This document shows, in pieces, positions 1 through 6,219 of a stretch of DNA of 11,592 bases. Both the position numbers and the translations under genes were made by a program. Numbering within the stretch: position 1 is the stretch's first letter; each line of letters begins with the position of its first letter. The DNA comes from an uncultured Lachnospiraceae bacterium (GTDB lineage: Bacteria; Bacillota; Clostridia; Lachnospirales; Lachnospiraceae), in assembly GCA_905236545.1 (NCBI GenBank), contig CAJOQO010000035.1, positions 1 through 11,592 on the forward strand, given 5' to 3'. The notes under the pieces are model-generated. The model was given only the letters and a program-made list of their open reading frames with translations. It was not told the origin of the DNA and made no database searches.

Positions 1-683
1 ATCACGATGCAGATGTGATGCAGTCTGCCAGTGTCGTAAAACTGTTTATCATGGGCGCAGTATACCGCTATATGTGCTATCCGGCGGAGGGAGAAGAGGC
101 TGTTCCGTTCCATGAGGAATATGACGGGCAGCTGAGAGATACGATCGTAAGCATGATCACGGTCTCGGACAACTCCTGCGCAAACCTTCTGATTGAGCGT
201 CTCGGCGAGGGAGATTTTTCGCTGGGAGCCCAGCGGATCGCAGCATTCTGTGAAGAAAACGGTTATCATGGAACCTCCATCGGACGCAGATTCCTGGAGG
301 AGAATCCGAGCGGCGACAATTATACGACTGCCGCGGATACCCGGAAATTCCTTTCGGATCTGTATCATGGGACCTGTGTCAATGAAGAAGCTTCTGCGAA
401 GATGCTGGAGATCGTAAAAGGACAGACCTTAAAGAACAAGATTCCGGCCGGTCTTCCGGCTGGCTATACGAGCGGCAACAAGACGGGAGAGATGCCTGAA
501 AACTACGGCCTGGGCTGCATCGAGAATGATGTGGCGATCGTATTCCCGCCGGAGGGAAAGGGAGAGGGCTATATCCTCTGTGTGCTGAGCAATGACCTTG
601 CGGGAAGAAATGCGGAGGCAATCAGTGTGATCGTGCAGATCTCATCCAGGGTTGCGCAGTGGTACGAGGAGCAGAAGTCTTAA
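1..683 (+). CDS. Class A beta-lactamase-like serine hydrolase, 5' truncated by window edge
   Basis: The reading frame is open from position 3 to the TAA at 681-683 (226 residues visible). The true start lies outside the window; in-frame GTG/ATG codons at 15 and 18 are internal, because the catalytic SxxK motif follows within a few residues. Visible motifs of the penicilloyl serine transferase fold are S-V-V-K (visible residues 10-13, catalytic Ser and Lys), S-D-N (55-57) and K-T-G (160-162, within GNKTGE). The order and spacing match class A beta-lactamases. The Glu of the omega loop (ExxxN in true class A enzymes) is not clearly placed in the stretch around residues 97-107, so it may be a beta-lactamase-related hydrolase or PBP-like peptidase rather than a resistance enzyme. 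A signal peptide would be in the missing part. No T-rich terminator is obvious, but a 14-bp hairpin (682-712) begins at the stop codon. Confidence 0.88.
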   Translation, partial: HDADVMQSASVVKLFIMGAVYRYMCYPAEGEEAVPFHEEYDGQLRDTIVSMITVSDNSCANLLIERLGEGDFSLGAQRIAAFCEENGYHGTSIGRRFLEENPSGDNYTTAADTRKFLSDLYHGTCVNEEASAKMLEIVKGQTLKNKIPAGLPAGYTSGNKTGEMPENYGLGCIENDVAIVFPPEGKGEGYILCVLSNDLAGRNAEAISVIVQISSRVAQWYEEQKS

Positions 684-737
684 GGAAATACTGATGTTAT
701 CAGTGTTTCCTTCGAGTCTCCGGCGGGTCGCAGTGCG
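682..737 (-). repeat. Dispersed hairpin repeat, copy A (inverted relative to copy B at 8594-8649)
   Basis: Read on the minus strand, this stretch aligns over its whole 56 bp with 8594-8649 on the plus strand; my hand alignment gives about 47 identical of 57 columns. Shared blocks are ACTGCGAYCCGCCGGAG, GGAAACACTGA and CATCAGT. On the plus strand, 682-695 and 699-712 form a 14-bp stem with one G-T pair and the 3-base loop GTT. The copy starts within the stop codon of the beta-lactamase-like gene, so the hairpin may also work as a 3' end, although only a weak T tract (TTTCCTT) is present. Identity of the element is unknown. Confidence 0.75.
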
Positions 738-748
738 ATGGAAAGGAA

Positions 749-776
749 GGCTTTCTTCGAAAGCCGCGTGCGGCAC
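749..776 (+). other. Two small adjacent hairpins upstream of ridA
   Basis: GGCTTT (749-754) pairs with AAAGCC (760-765) across CTTCG, and directly after it CGTG and CACG can pair around a short loop (767-777 region). Neither is followed by a T tract, so they do not look like terminators. The rest of the 125-bp gap (684-808) shows no convincing promoter for ridA. Confidence 0.35.
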
Positions 777-808
777 GTGTAACCGGGAAAAAGAATGGGG
801 GAAACCAA

Positions 809-1180
809 ATGAAATATCTGTCAACAGACAAGGCGCCCGCGGCGATCGGTCCGTATTCACAGGGGATCATCGTGAACGGGATCGCGTATCTTTCCGGCCA
901 GATTCCGATCAATCCGTCTTCCGGCCAGGTTGAGGCAAAGACAATTGAAGAGCAGACGGATCGTGTCTGCCGGAATGTCGGCGCGCTTCTGGAGGCTGCC
1001 GGAACATCTTTTGACCATGTGATCAAGACAACCTGTTTTCTGGCGGAGATTGCGGACTTTGCCGCATTTAACGCGGTATATGAAAAGTATTTTACATCAA
1101 AGCCGGCGCGCTCCTGCGTCGCGGTGAAGGATCTTCCGAAGGGTGTTTTGTGTGAGGTGGAGGCAATTGCCGAAGTCTGA
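809..1180 (+). CDS. ridA: RidA family (YjgF/UK114) reactive enamine/imine deaminase
   Basis: A 123-residue protein of the usual RidA length. RidA hydrolyses 2-aminoacrylate and related enamine/imine intermediates released by PLP enzymes such as threonine and serine dehydratases, and so protects other PLP enzymes; it is cytosolic and trimeric. Family landmarks are GPYSQG (14-19), YLSGQIP (27-33) and the C-terminal PARSCV (99-104) with Arg101 and Cys103. Glu116 in CEVEAIA corresponds to the family catalytic Glu. The ATG at 809 is preceded by GGGGG at 797-801, 7 bp upstream. It lies between a beta-lactamase-like gene and murT, and the 94-bp gap to murT contains no clear terminator, so read-through into murT is possible. 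The metabolic role here cannot be read from the neighbours. Confidence 0.93.
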   Translation: MKYLSTDKAPAAIGPYSQGIIVNGIAYLSGQIPINPSSGQVEAKTIEEQTDRVCRNVGALLEAAGTSFDHVIKTTCFLAEIADFAAFNAVYEKYFTSKPARSCVAVKDLPKGVLCEVEAIAEV

Positions 1181-1274
1181 CGGCATGGTGCTGCAAGAAA
1201 CAGAGTGAGGAACTGCCGTCCGGTATGGCGGCGGAATGGATGAGGCGGCGGTTTCTGATCACTGAGGACAGAAC

Positions 1275-2657
1275 ATGGGAATAAGAACGACAGCGGCGAT
1301 TGTGTCTGCGCGCGCGCTCAGCTCTTTCTGTAAAATTGCGGGAAAGCAGGGGGTGACGATGGCCGGCAAGCTTGCCATGAAGATCGATCCGGGGATCCTG
1401 AAGAGACTGGCGTCCCAGGTGAAGGGCGAAATCATCGTTACCTGCGGTACGAATGGAAAGACAACGACAAATAACCTGATCTGCTCCGCGCTGGAAGCGG
1501 AAGGCAGAAAGGTTGTCTGCAACCATACGGGATCCAACATGCTGATGGGTGTGGCGGCGGCATTTGTGCTGAGCGCTTCCCCGGGAGGGAGACTGGATGC
1601 GGACAATGCGGTTATAGAGATCGATGAAGCGTCGACAGTCCGCGTATTTCCGCATTTTAAACCGGATGTATGTGTGCTGACGAACCTGTTCCGGGATCAG
1701 CTGGATCGTTATGGAGAGATTGATATTACGATGGACCTTCTCCGGAAGGCATTCGATATGGCTCCGGAGATGAGGATCGTCGTGAACGGGGACGATTCTC
1801 TGAGCACTTATCTGGCTCAGGAGAGCGGGCATCCCCTGGTCACCTACGGGATCAGCGAGCAGGTTCCCGGTGCGCAGGGACACGCGGCCGGAGGTACGCA
1901 TGAGATCCGGGAGGGCCAGTTCTGCAAGCGCTGCGGCAACCGTCTGGAATACCGGTTCTATCATTACAGCCAGCTTGGCGTTTATCATTGTCCATCGTGC
2001 GGCTTCGGCCGGCCTGAAATCGATTATGATGCCTGTCATATCAGCCTGAAGGACGGTCTATGTTTTGACGTTGCGGAGCGTTCACCGGATCAGGGTGCGC
2101 GGAAGAAAGCCCTCTCCATCCGGGCAAATTACCGTGGCTTCTATAATATCTACAATATTCTTGCCTGCTATGCGGCGGTAAGGACGGCAGGGATTCCGAC
2201 GGATCATTTTGGCAGTATGCTGGACGCCTATAATCCGGAAAACGGCCGCAATGAACAGTTCCGGATCGGTCCGGCAAAGGTTCTTCTGAATCTGGCAAAA
2301 AATCCGGCAGGGTTCAATCAGAATATCTCTTCGGTGATGGAGGACACCAGTCCGAAGGATCTGATCATCGTAATCAACGACAATGCCCAGGATGGCAGGG
2401 ATATCTCCTGGCTGTGGGATGTGGACTTTGACAGACTGTGCGACGGGAGCATCCGATCGATCACAGTAAGCGGCCTGCGCTGCCAGGATATGCGGCTGCG
2501 CCTGAAATATGTATCGATTCATGCCGATCTGATAGAAGATGTAAAGAGCGCGATCGAACAGCGCCTGAAGGACGGCTGCGGCAATCTGTATGTGCTGGTC
2601 AATTATACAGCCCTTTATTCCACCCACAATATCCTGAAGGCGATGGAAAAAGGCTGA
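1275..2657 (+). CDS. murT: Lipid II isoglutaminyl synthase, Mur-ligase-like subunit MurT
   Basis: 460 residues, typical for MurT. With GatD it converts the D-Glu of the lipid II stem peptide to D-isoglutamine, using ATP and glutamine-derived ammonia, at the cytoplasmic face. The Mur ligase ATP-binding loop CGTNGKTTT is at 57-65, followed by the Mur central domain (to about 320, with NLFRDQLDRYGE at 137-148) and the MurT-specific C-terminal domain (DUF1727) from about 330. A four-Cys zinc ribbon (Cys217, Cys220, Cys239, Cys242) is inserted in the central domain, as known for MurT. The DNAQDGRDISWLWD segment (369-382) contains the conserved Asp cluster from which the family's catalytic Asp comes. 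The ATG at 1275 has a GAGGA ribosome site 7-8 bp upstream. gatD follows 70 bp downstream, the usual order. I see nothing truncated. Confidence 0.97.
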   Translation: MGIRTTAAIVSARALSSFCKIAGKQGVTMAGKLAMKIDPGILKRLASQVKGEIIVTCGTNGKTTTNNLICSALEAEGRKVVCNHTGSNMLMGVAAAFVLSASPGGRLDADNAVIEIDEASTVRVFPHFKPDVCVLTNLFRDQLDRYGEIDITMDLLRKAFDMAPEMRIVVNGDDSLSTYLAQESGHPLVTYGISEQVPGAQGHAAGGTHEIREGQFCKRCGNRLEYRFYHYSQLGVYHCPSCGFGRPEIDYDACHISLKDGLCFDVAERSPDQGARKKALSIRANYRGFYNIYNILACYAAVRTAGIPTDHFGSMLDAYNPENGRNEQFRIGPAKVLLNLAKNPAGFNQNISSVMEDTSPKDLIIVINDNAQDGRDISWLWDVDFDRLCDGSIRSITVSGLRCQDMRLRLKYVSIHADLIEDVKSAIEQRLKDGCGNLYVLVNYTALYSTHNILKAMEKG

Positions 2658-2727
2658 GATACGAAAAAGCCCTGTGTCTGTCGGAAAAGTGGAGGCAGGA
2701 TGTGACCTGCAGCAACGGAGTAGTACT

Positions 2728-3468
2728 ATGAAGATAACCATCGGACATCTGTATCCGGATCTGCTGAATCTCTACGGAGACCGGGGGAATATCCAATGTA
2801 TGAAGATGCGCCTTCAGTGGCGCGGATATGATGCGGATGTCATCGAGTATAATCTGGGAGATACGATTGACTTTGCAAAGACGGATATCGTGCTTCTCGG
2901 CGGCGGGAGCGACCGTGAGCAGATGATCGTCTGCAGAAGGCTGCAGGAGATCCGGAAGGACTTTCAGGCTTACGTGGAAAACGGAGGGGTCGTGATCGCT
3001 GTCTGCGGCGGTTATCAGCTGCTCGGGCATGAATACAGCACGCCGGACGGCGACATGGAAGGGCTTCATCTCGTTGACCTTGTAACAAAGCAGGGAAGCC
3101 CCCGTCTGATTTCGAATATTGTCCTGGAGAATCCCATATTCCCCTATCCTGTTACCGGATTTGAAAACCATGGCGGAAGAACCCGGCTTGGCGAAGGTGT
3201 AAAGAGCTTCGGCAAGGTTGTATGCGGGTATGGGAATAACGGGGAGGACGGGCAGGAAGGCGTGCTTTACAGGAACGTGGTCGGAACCTATCTGCATGGA
3301 CCGCTTCTGCCGAAGAATCCCCATGTATGCGATTATCTGCTGCGGCATGCGCTGGAAAACCGCGGCGTGACCGGTCCTCTTGAGGAGCTGGACGATACGC
3401 AGGAAAAGCAGGCGAACGCATATATCGTGAACCGGTTTGCGAAGGGGAAAAAGCCACAGGGCTCCTGA
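2728..3468 (+). CDS. gatD: Lipid II isoglutaminyl synthase, glutaminase subunit GatD
   Basis: 246 residues from ATG 2728, a class I glutamine amidotransferase-like (CobB/CobQ-type) subunit that releases ammonia from glutamine for MurT. I chose this start because GatD proteins begin with a KITIGHLYPDLLNLYGD-like segment; the frame extends upstream to 2674, but that would add 18 unrelated residues, and CGGAG lies just before 2728. The nucleophile elbow is AVCGGYQLLG (91-100) with Cys93. The catalytic His is His190 in GTYLHGPLLPKNP (187-199). The Asp of the triad is supplied by MurT in characterised complexes. The protein has a charged C-terminus (RFAKGKKPQGS). It is cotranscribed with murT by position and is followed 6 bp after its stop by a hairpin with a T run. 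Confidence 0.96.
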   Translation: MKITIGHLYPDLLNLYGDRGNIQCMKMRLQWRGYDADVIEYNLGDTIDFAKTDIVLLGGGSDREQMIVCRRLQEIRKDFQAYVENGGVVIAVCGGYQLLGHEYSTPDGDMEGLHLVDLVTKQGSPRLISNIVLENPIFPYPVTGFENHGGRTRLGEGVKSFGKVVCGYGNNGEDGQEGVLYRNVVGTYLHGPLLPKNPHVCDYLLRHALENRGVTGPLEELDDTQEKQANAYIVNRFAKGKKPQGS

Positions 3469-3473
3469 GCGTC

Positions 3474-3508
3474 ATGCAACACCGTGCATGATATGTTGCA
3501 TAATTTTT
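3474..3508 (+). terminator. Short intrinsic terminator after gatD
   Basis: ATGCAACA (3474-3481) and TGTTGCAT (3494-3501) form a perfect 8-bp stem with a 12-base loop, followed by AATTTTT. It is AT-rich and likely only moderately efficient. Its 3' arm contains the -35 box of the next promoter. Confidence 0.6.
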
Positions 3509-3524
3509 CTGAAAATGGTACAAT
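3496..3524 (+). promoter_or_regulatory. Sigma-A promoter for dacF operon
   Basis: TTGCAT (3496-3501), a 17-bp spacer, and TACAAT (3519-3524) with an extended -10 TGG (3516-3518) directly before it. The predicted transcript starts near 3531 and has a leader of about 94 nt before the dacF ATG. Within that leader CCTGTGC and GCGCAGG (about 3579-3597) can form a 7-bp hairpin of unknown meaning. Confidence 0.75.
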
Positions 3525-3624
3525 CAGACAGCTAGTCTATCTGCTGGGGAGCGGATAAGGAACTGTTAAGAAATAACCTGTGCAGATTGCGCAGGAACAG
3601 GTCCTGATCATTAAGGGGAGTACC

Positions 3625-5331
3625 ATGAAGTTCAAATATCCTATCTTTTATCGCATTCTGTCATGCTTTCTGATGACAGCTCTTCTTCTTTTTGGATCGG
3701 TTTCTTTGGTGAGAGCTGAGGAAAATGAGGAAAATGAGGAGGAAGAAGAAGAGGAATTCATCCCTGAAGAATACTACGAACCGATTCAGACCAATGATAT
3801 CCCGGGGTGGCCTGTGGGACAGGCGATTCAGGCCGCGGCGGGTGTTGTGCTGGATCTGGACACGAATACGTGGCTATACTCCAAAAACTGTGACAGGCAG
3901 CTGTATCCAGCGTCGATCACGAAGATCATGACCTGCCTTCTTACGCTGGAAAATGCGGATCTGGATGCTGTCATGACCTGTTCCCCGATCGTGTATGAGC
4001 TGGATGAAAACGCGTCGAACGTCGGTCTGTCGGAGGGAGAACAGATCACGATCCGTGACGCTCTGTATACGCTCATGCTGGAGTCGGCCAATGATACGGC
4101 GAACGCGCTCGCGGAGTATGTGGGAGGATCCCTGGAAGGCTTTGCTCAGATGATGAATGACAAAGCGGCGTCACTGGGATGTACGGGAACGCATTTTTCG
4201 AATCCGTCGGGACTGTCCGCGGATGATCATTATACGACAGCACATGACATGGCATTGATCGCACAGGCGGCCTATGCCAATGAGACCTTCCGCACGATCT
4301 GCGGGACGGTGGAATACGAAGTGGAACCCACCAACATGTATGAGGAGAAGCGCTATCTCTCCAACCACCATCAGATGATGCAGACGGATTCCGAGTATTA
4401 CACCAGCTGGTGCACCGGGGGAAAGACAGGGTTCACGCAGATGGCGTGGAATACGCTGGTCACATACGCGGAGAAGGACGGAAGAAGACTGGTCTGCGTA
4501 CTGCTTCACGGAAACGGTGCAGGTCAGAATTATCTTGAAACGATCGATCTTCTGAACTATGGATTCAATCAGTTCCGGAATGTCCGGATGGGAGGCAGTG
4601 CGGGTGAGAAATCTCTTTCTTCCCTGATGAAAACGAATTATCTTGGAAAAGCGGCGGCGCTTGAGGCACCGGAGCTTTCCCAGACCGTTTCCGTTACGGG
4701 CGGCCTGCAGACCGTATCGATTCCGGCTGACGCGGACGTATCGGAGGTTGTGCTTGCTTCCGGCAGTGCGCCGAACAGTCCCGGAGAATCCTCTGTCATC
4801 CCGTACCTGTATCATGACTGGCAGGTCGGCAGCATGACGCTGGGAGTGAATCCGGTTACCCTGAAGCTTTCCTATCCATGGCAGACGATCATTCGTGTGA
4901 GGGCAGAGGGAGAGACAGGAGACAAGGAAGTTAATATCCAGGATACGAGCGATATTGTCTGGAAGGATGTGGGGGACTTTGCCCATAATATGGCGCAGCA
5001 GGTCAGAAGCTTTGTGGAGGAAAACAGGAAGGGGCTGATTCTGACAGTCGGTCTGGTCGTGATTGTACTGCTCCTGATGCTTCTGATGCTCCTGCTGCGT
5101 TCGACAAGCGACTATCGTTCCAGAAAGAAGCTGCGCGCAGCAAGAGAGGAAGCGCAGCGCCTGGAGGAGGAGATCGATGCCAAGTCAACAGCGGAGATCG
5201 AGGAAGAGCTGAGACAGGCCATGAAGCAGGAGGAGGAAGACAGAAACAGGGAGGATTGGAAGAAAGATCCGGGTCTTAAGGATCTGAATCTGTCGGATGA
5301 TTCGGATTCACCGCAGGAACCGAAGCTATAG
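3625..5331 (+). CDS. dacF: Membrane-anchored D-alanyl-D-alanine carboxypeptidase (DacF/PBP5 type), extended form
   Basis: 568 residues from ATG 3625, which has AAGGGGAG 5-12 bp upstream and opens directly into a signal peptide (1-31: positive start, hydrophobic core 11-29, VRA). The enzyme removes the terminal D-Ala from peptidoglycan pentapeptides outside the membrane. S11 peptidase motifs are Ser97-Ile-Thr-Lys100, Ser154-Ala-Asn156 and Lys267-Thr-Gly269. Between the signal peptide and catalytic domain sits a very acidic stretch (32-50, almost all Glu). A beta-rich PBP5_C-like domain follows (about 320-430). The C-terminus differs from the amphipathic anchor of classic PBP5: a true transmembrane helix (470-492) is followed by a charged, coiled-coil-like tail (496-568) expected in the cytoplasm. 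DacF of Bacillus is near 390 residues, so about 180 residues are extra. The gene is first in an operon with the recombinase-like gene 33 bp downstream. The paralogue name (dacF or dacA) is uncertain. Confidence 0.93.
   Translation: MKFKYPIFYRILSCFLMTALLLFGSVSLVRAEENEENEEEEEEEFIPEEYYEPIQTNDIPGWPVGQAIQAAAGVVLDLDTNTWLYSKNCDRQLYPASITKIMTCLLTLENADLDAVMTCSPIVYELDENASNVGLSEGEQITIRDALYTLMLESANDTANALAEYVGGSLEGFAQMMNDKAASLGCTGTHFSNPSGLSADDHYTTAHDMALIAQAAYANETFRTICGTVEYEVEPTNMYEEKRYLSNHHQMMQTDSEYYTSWCTGGKTGFTQMAWNTLVTYAEKDGRRLVCVLLHGNGAGQNYLETIDLLNYGFNQFRNVRMGGSAGEKSLSSLMKTNYLGKAAALEAPELSQTVSVTGGLQTVSIPADADVSEVVLASGSAPNSPGESSVIPYLYHDWQVGSMTLGVNPVTLKLSYPWQTIIRVRAEGETGDKEVNIQDTSDIVWKDVGDFAHNMAQQVRSFVEENRKGLILTVGLVVIVLLLMLLMLLLRSTSDYRSRKKLRAAREEAQRLEEEIDAKSTAEIEEELRQAMKQEEEDRNREDWKKDPGLKDLNLSDDSDSPQEPKL
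3718..3757 (+). repeat. Purine-rich low-complexity tract in dacF
   Basis: A run of GAGGAAAAT and GAA/GAG triplets encodes the poly-Glu segment directly after the predicted signal peptidase site. Such tracts can change length by slippage in whole codons. Confidence 0.6.
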
Positions 5332-5364
5332 AGGAATCAGACATCAACGAACAGGAGCTTGCAT

Positions 5365-6102
5365 ATGAACTGGGTTGCACCGATTAAAGAAGAAGAGACT
5401 CTGAGGCGTTATGAGCAGGAGCTCATGAATGTAGATACGAAGTATTTCATCATGTTCCGTCTGGGAGTCGGAACCGGGCTGCAGGTACAGGAGCTTTTGA
5501 AGCTATGTGTCCGGGACGTACGGGGAAAGGATTCTCTTACCGTGTATCTGGGGACAAAGCGTGTGAAGCGGACTTACCGGTTTGAGCCGGATGTGAAGGC
5601 GGTGATCGAAGAATACACGATGGGAAAGGATGATATGGATCCCCTTTTCCTTGGGCACAAGAACAGGGCAATCTCGAGGGAACAGGCGTACCGCGCCATG
5701 AAATCAGCCGGGCAGAAGCTGGGACTTGGGTCGGTTGGCGCGCAGACGATGCGAAAGACCTTCGCGTGGAAGTATTATAAGAATACCGGTGATATTGCGT
5801 ATCTGACGCATCTTCTGAATCACGCGTCTCCTTCCGTAACGTTTCGTTTTATCGGCGAGAAGCCGAGGGTGGATACGATTGCGACCAGCATGACGCCGGA
5901 GGAAAATGTCCGCGCAAGACGCGGACTCTTTGAGGAAGGTTCGGGCATCAACAGGATGGAGCGGATCAAGGACAGCATGAACCTTCTGGAAGATGAGATG
6001 GGGAATCCGGGGAATGACGATGCCTTTTACGGAAGAGTGGAGATACTGCTTCGGGGAATCGAGGATCTGATCAGCGATTTTTATATCGACAGAGCGGTGT
6101 GA
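5365..6102 (+). CDS. Tyrosine-recombinase-fold protein lacking several catalytic residues
   Basis: 245 residues from ATG 5365, with AGGAG 7 bp upstream; a TTG six bases earlier is less likely. Residues 1-175 resemble the catalytic domain of small phage-integrase/XerD-like proteins, without a complete N-terminal core-binding domain. The family pattern TGLRxSELLxL reads TGLQVQELLKL, so the first catalytic Arg is Gln40. The HxxR box reads QTMR: Gln127 replaces His, Arg130 is kept. The H/W-position His153 is kept in LLNHASPSVT. The nucleophilic Tyr of the usual TLRYIG is Phe162 in TFRFIG. Lys65 or Lys68 may be the beta-hairpin Lys. Strand cleavage therefore looks impossible; DNA binding or a structural role is inference. 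The C-terminal 70 residues (175-245) are unrelated to the integrase core and partly helical. It follows dacF by 33 bp and is probably cotranscribed. Its stop codon lies in the terminator hairpin. Confidence 0.8.
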   Translation: MNWVAPIKEEETLRRYEQELMNVDTKYFIMFRLGVGTGLQVQELLKLCVRDVRGKDSLTVYLGTKRVKRTYRFEPDVKAVIEEYTMGKDDMDPLFLGHKNRAISREQAYRAMKSAGQKLGLGSVGAQTMRKTFAWKYYKNTGDIAYLTHLLNHASPSVTFRFIGEKPRVDTIATSMTPEENVRARRGLFEEGSGINRMERIKDSMNLLEDEMGNPGNDDAFYGRVEILLRGIEDLISDFYIDRAV

Positions 6103-6117
6103 TACACCGCTCTTTTC
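6091..6117 (+). terminator. Intrinsic terminator overlapping the recombinase-like gene's stop codon
   Basis: AGAGCGGTGT (6091-6100) and ACACCGCTCT (6104-6113) pair perfectly over 10 bp with the loop GAT, followed by TTTCC. The TGA stop (6100-6102) uses the last stem base and the loop. It sits between convergent genes; in the minus direction the hairpin is followed by GTCGATAT rather than a T run, so termination in that direction is less certain. Confidence 0.75.
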
Positions 6118-6219
6118 CGTTCATGCGGAGGATACGTCTGATACAGGGTTCTCCTCCGTTCGTGCGGAGGATACGTCTGATACAGGATTCTTGTCAGTTC
6201 GTGCGGTGCATGCGTCTGC
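6117..6219. repeat. 39-bp tandem repeat, about 2.6 copies, overlapping the exonuclease gene's 3' end
   Basis: Copies begin at 6117, 6156 and 6195. The first two match almost perfectly over CGTTCRTGCGGAGGATACG and TCTGATACAGG; the third keeps about 24 bp and then diverges into the exonuclease coding sequence, whose stop codon is 6194-6196. The junction of copies one and two also forms a 7-bp hairpin (TCCTCCG 6152-6158, CGGAGGA 6165-6171). Confidence 0.8.

Noticed and set aside
1092..2039. Long minus-strand open frame (315 codons) antisense to ridA and murT
   Set aside because: It lies opposite a clear MurT; its Arg/His-rich composition is typical of a shadow frame, and it has no ribosome site or recognisable domain.
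4171..4986. Minus-strand frame (271 codons) antisense to dacF
   Set aside because: It is a shadow of a well-supported gene with no motif or start signal.
5365..6102. Mobile element or prophage inferred from the integrase-like gene
   Set aside because: No attachment site, tRNA, excisionase or phage gene is near, and the catalytic residues are missing.
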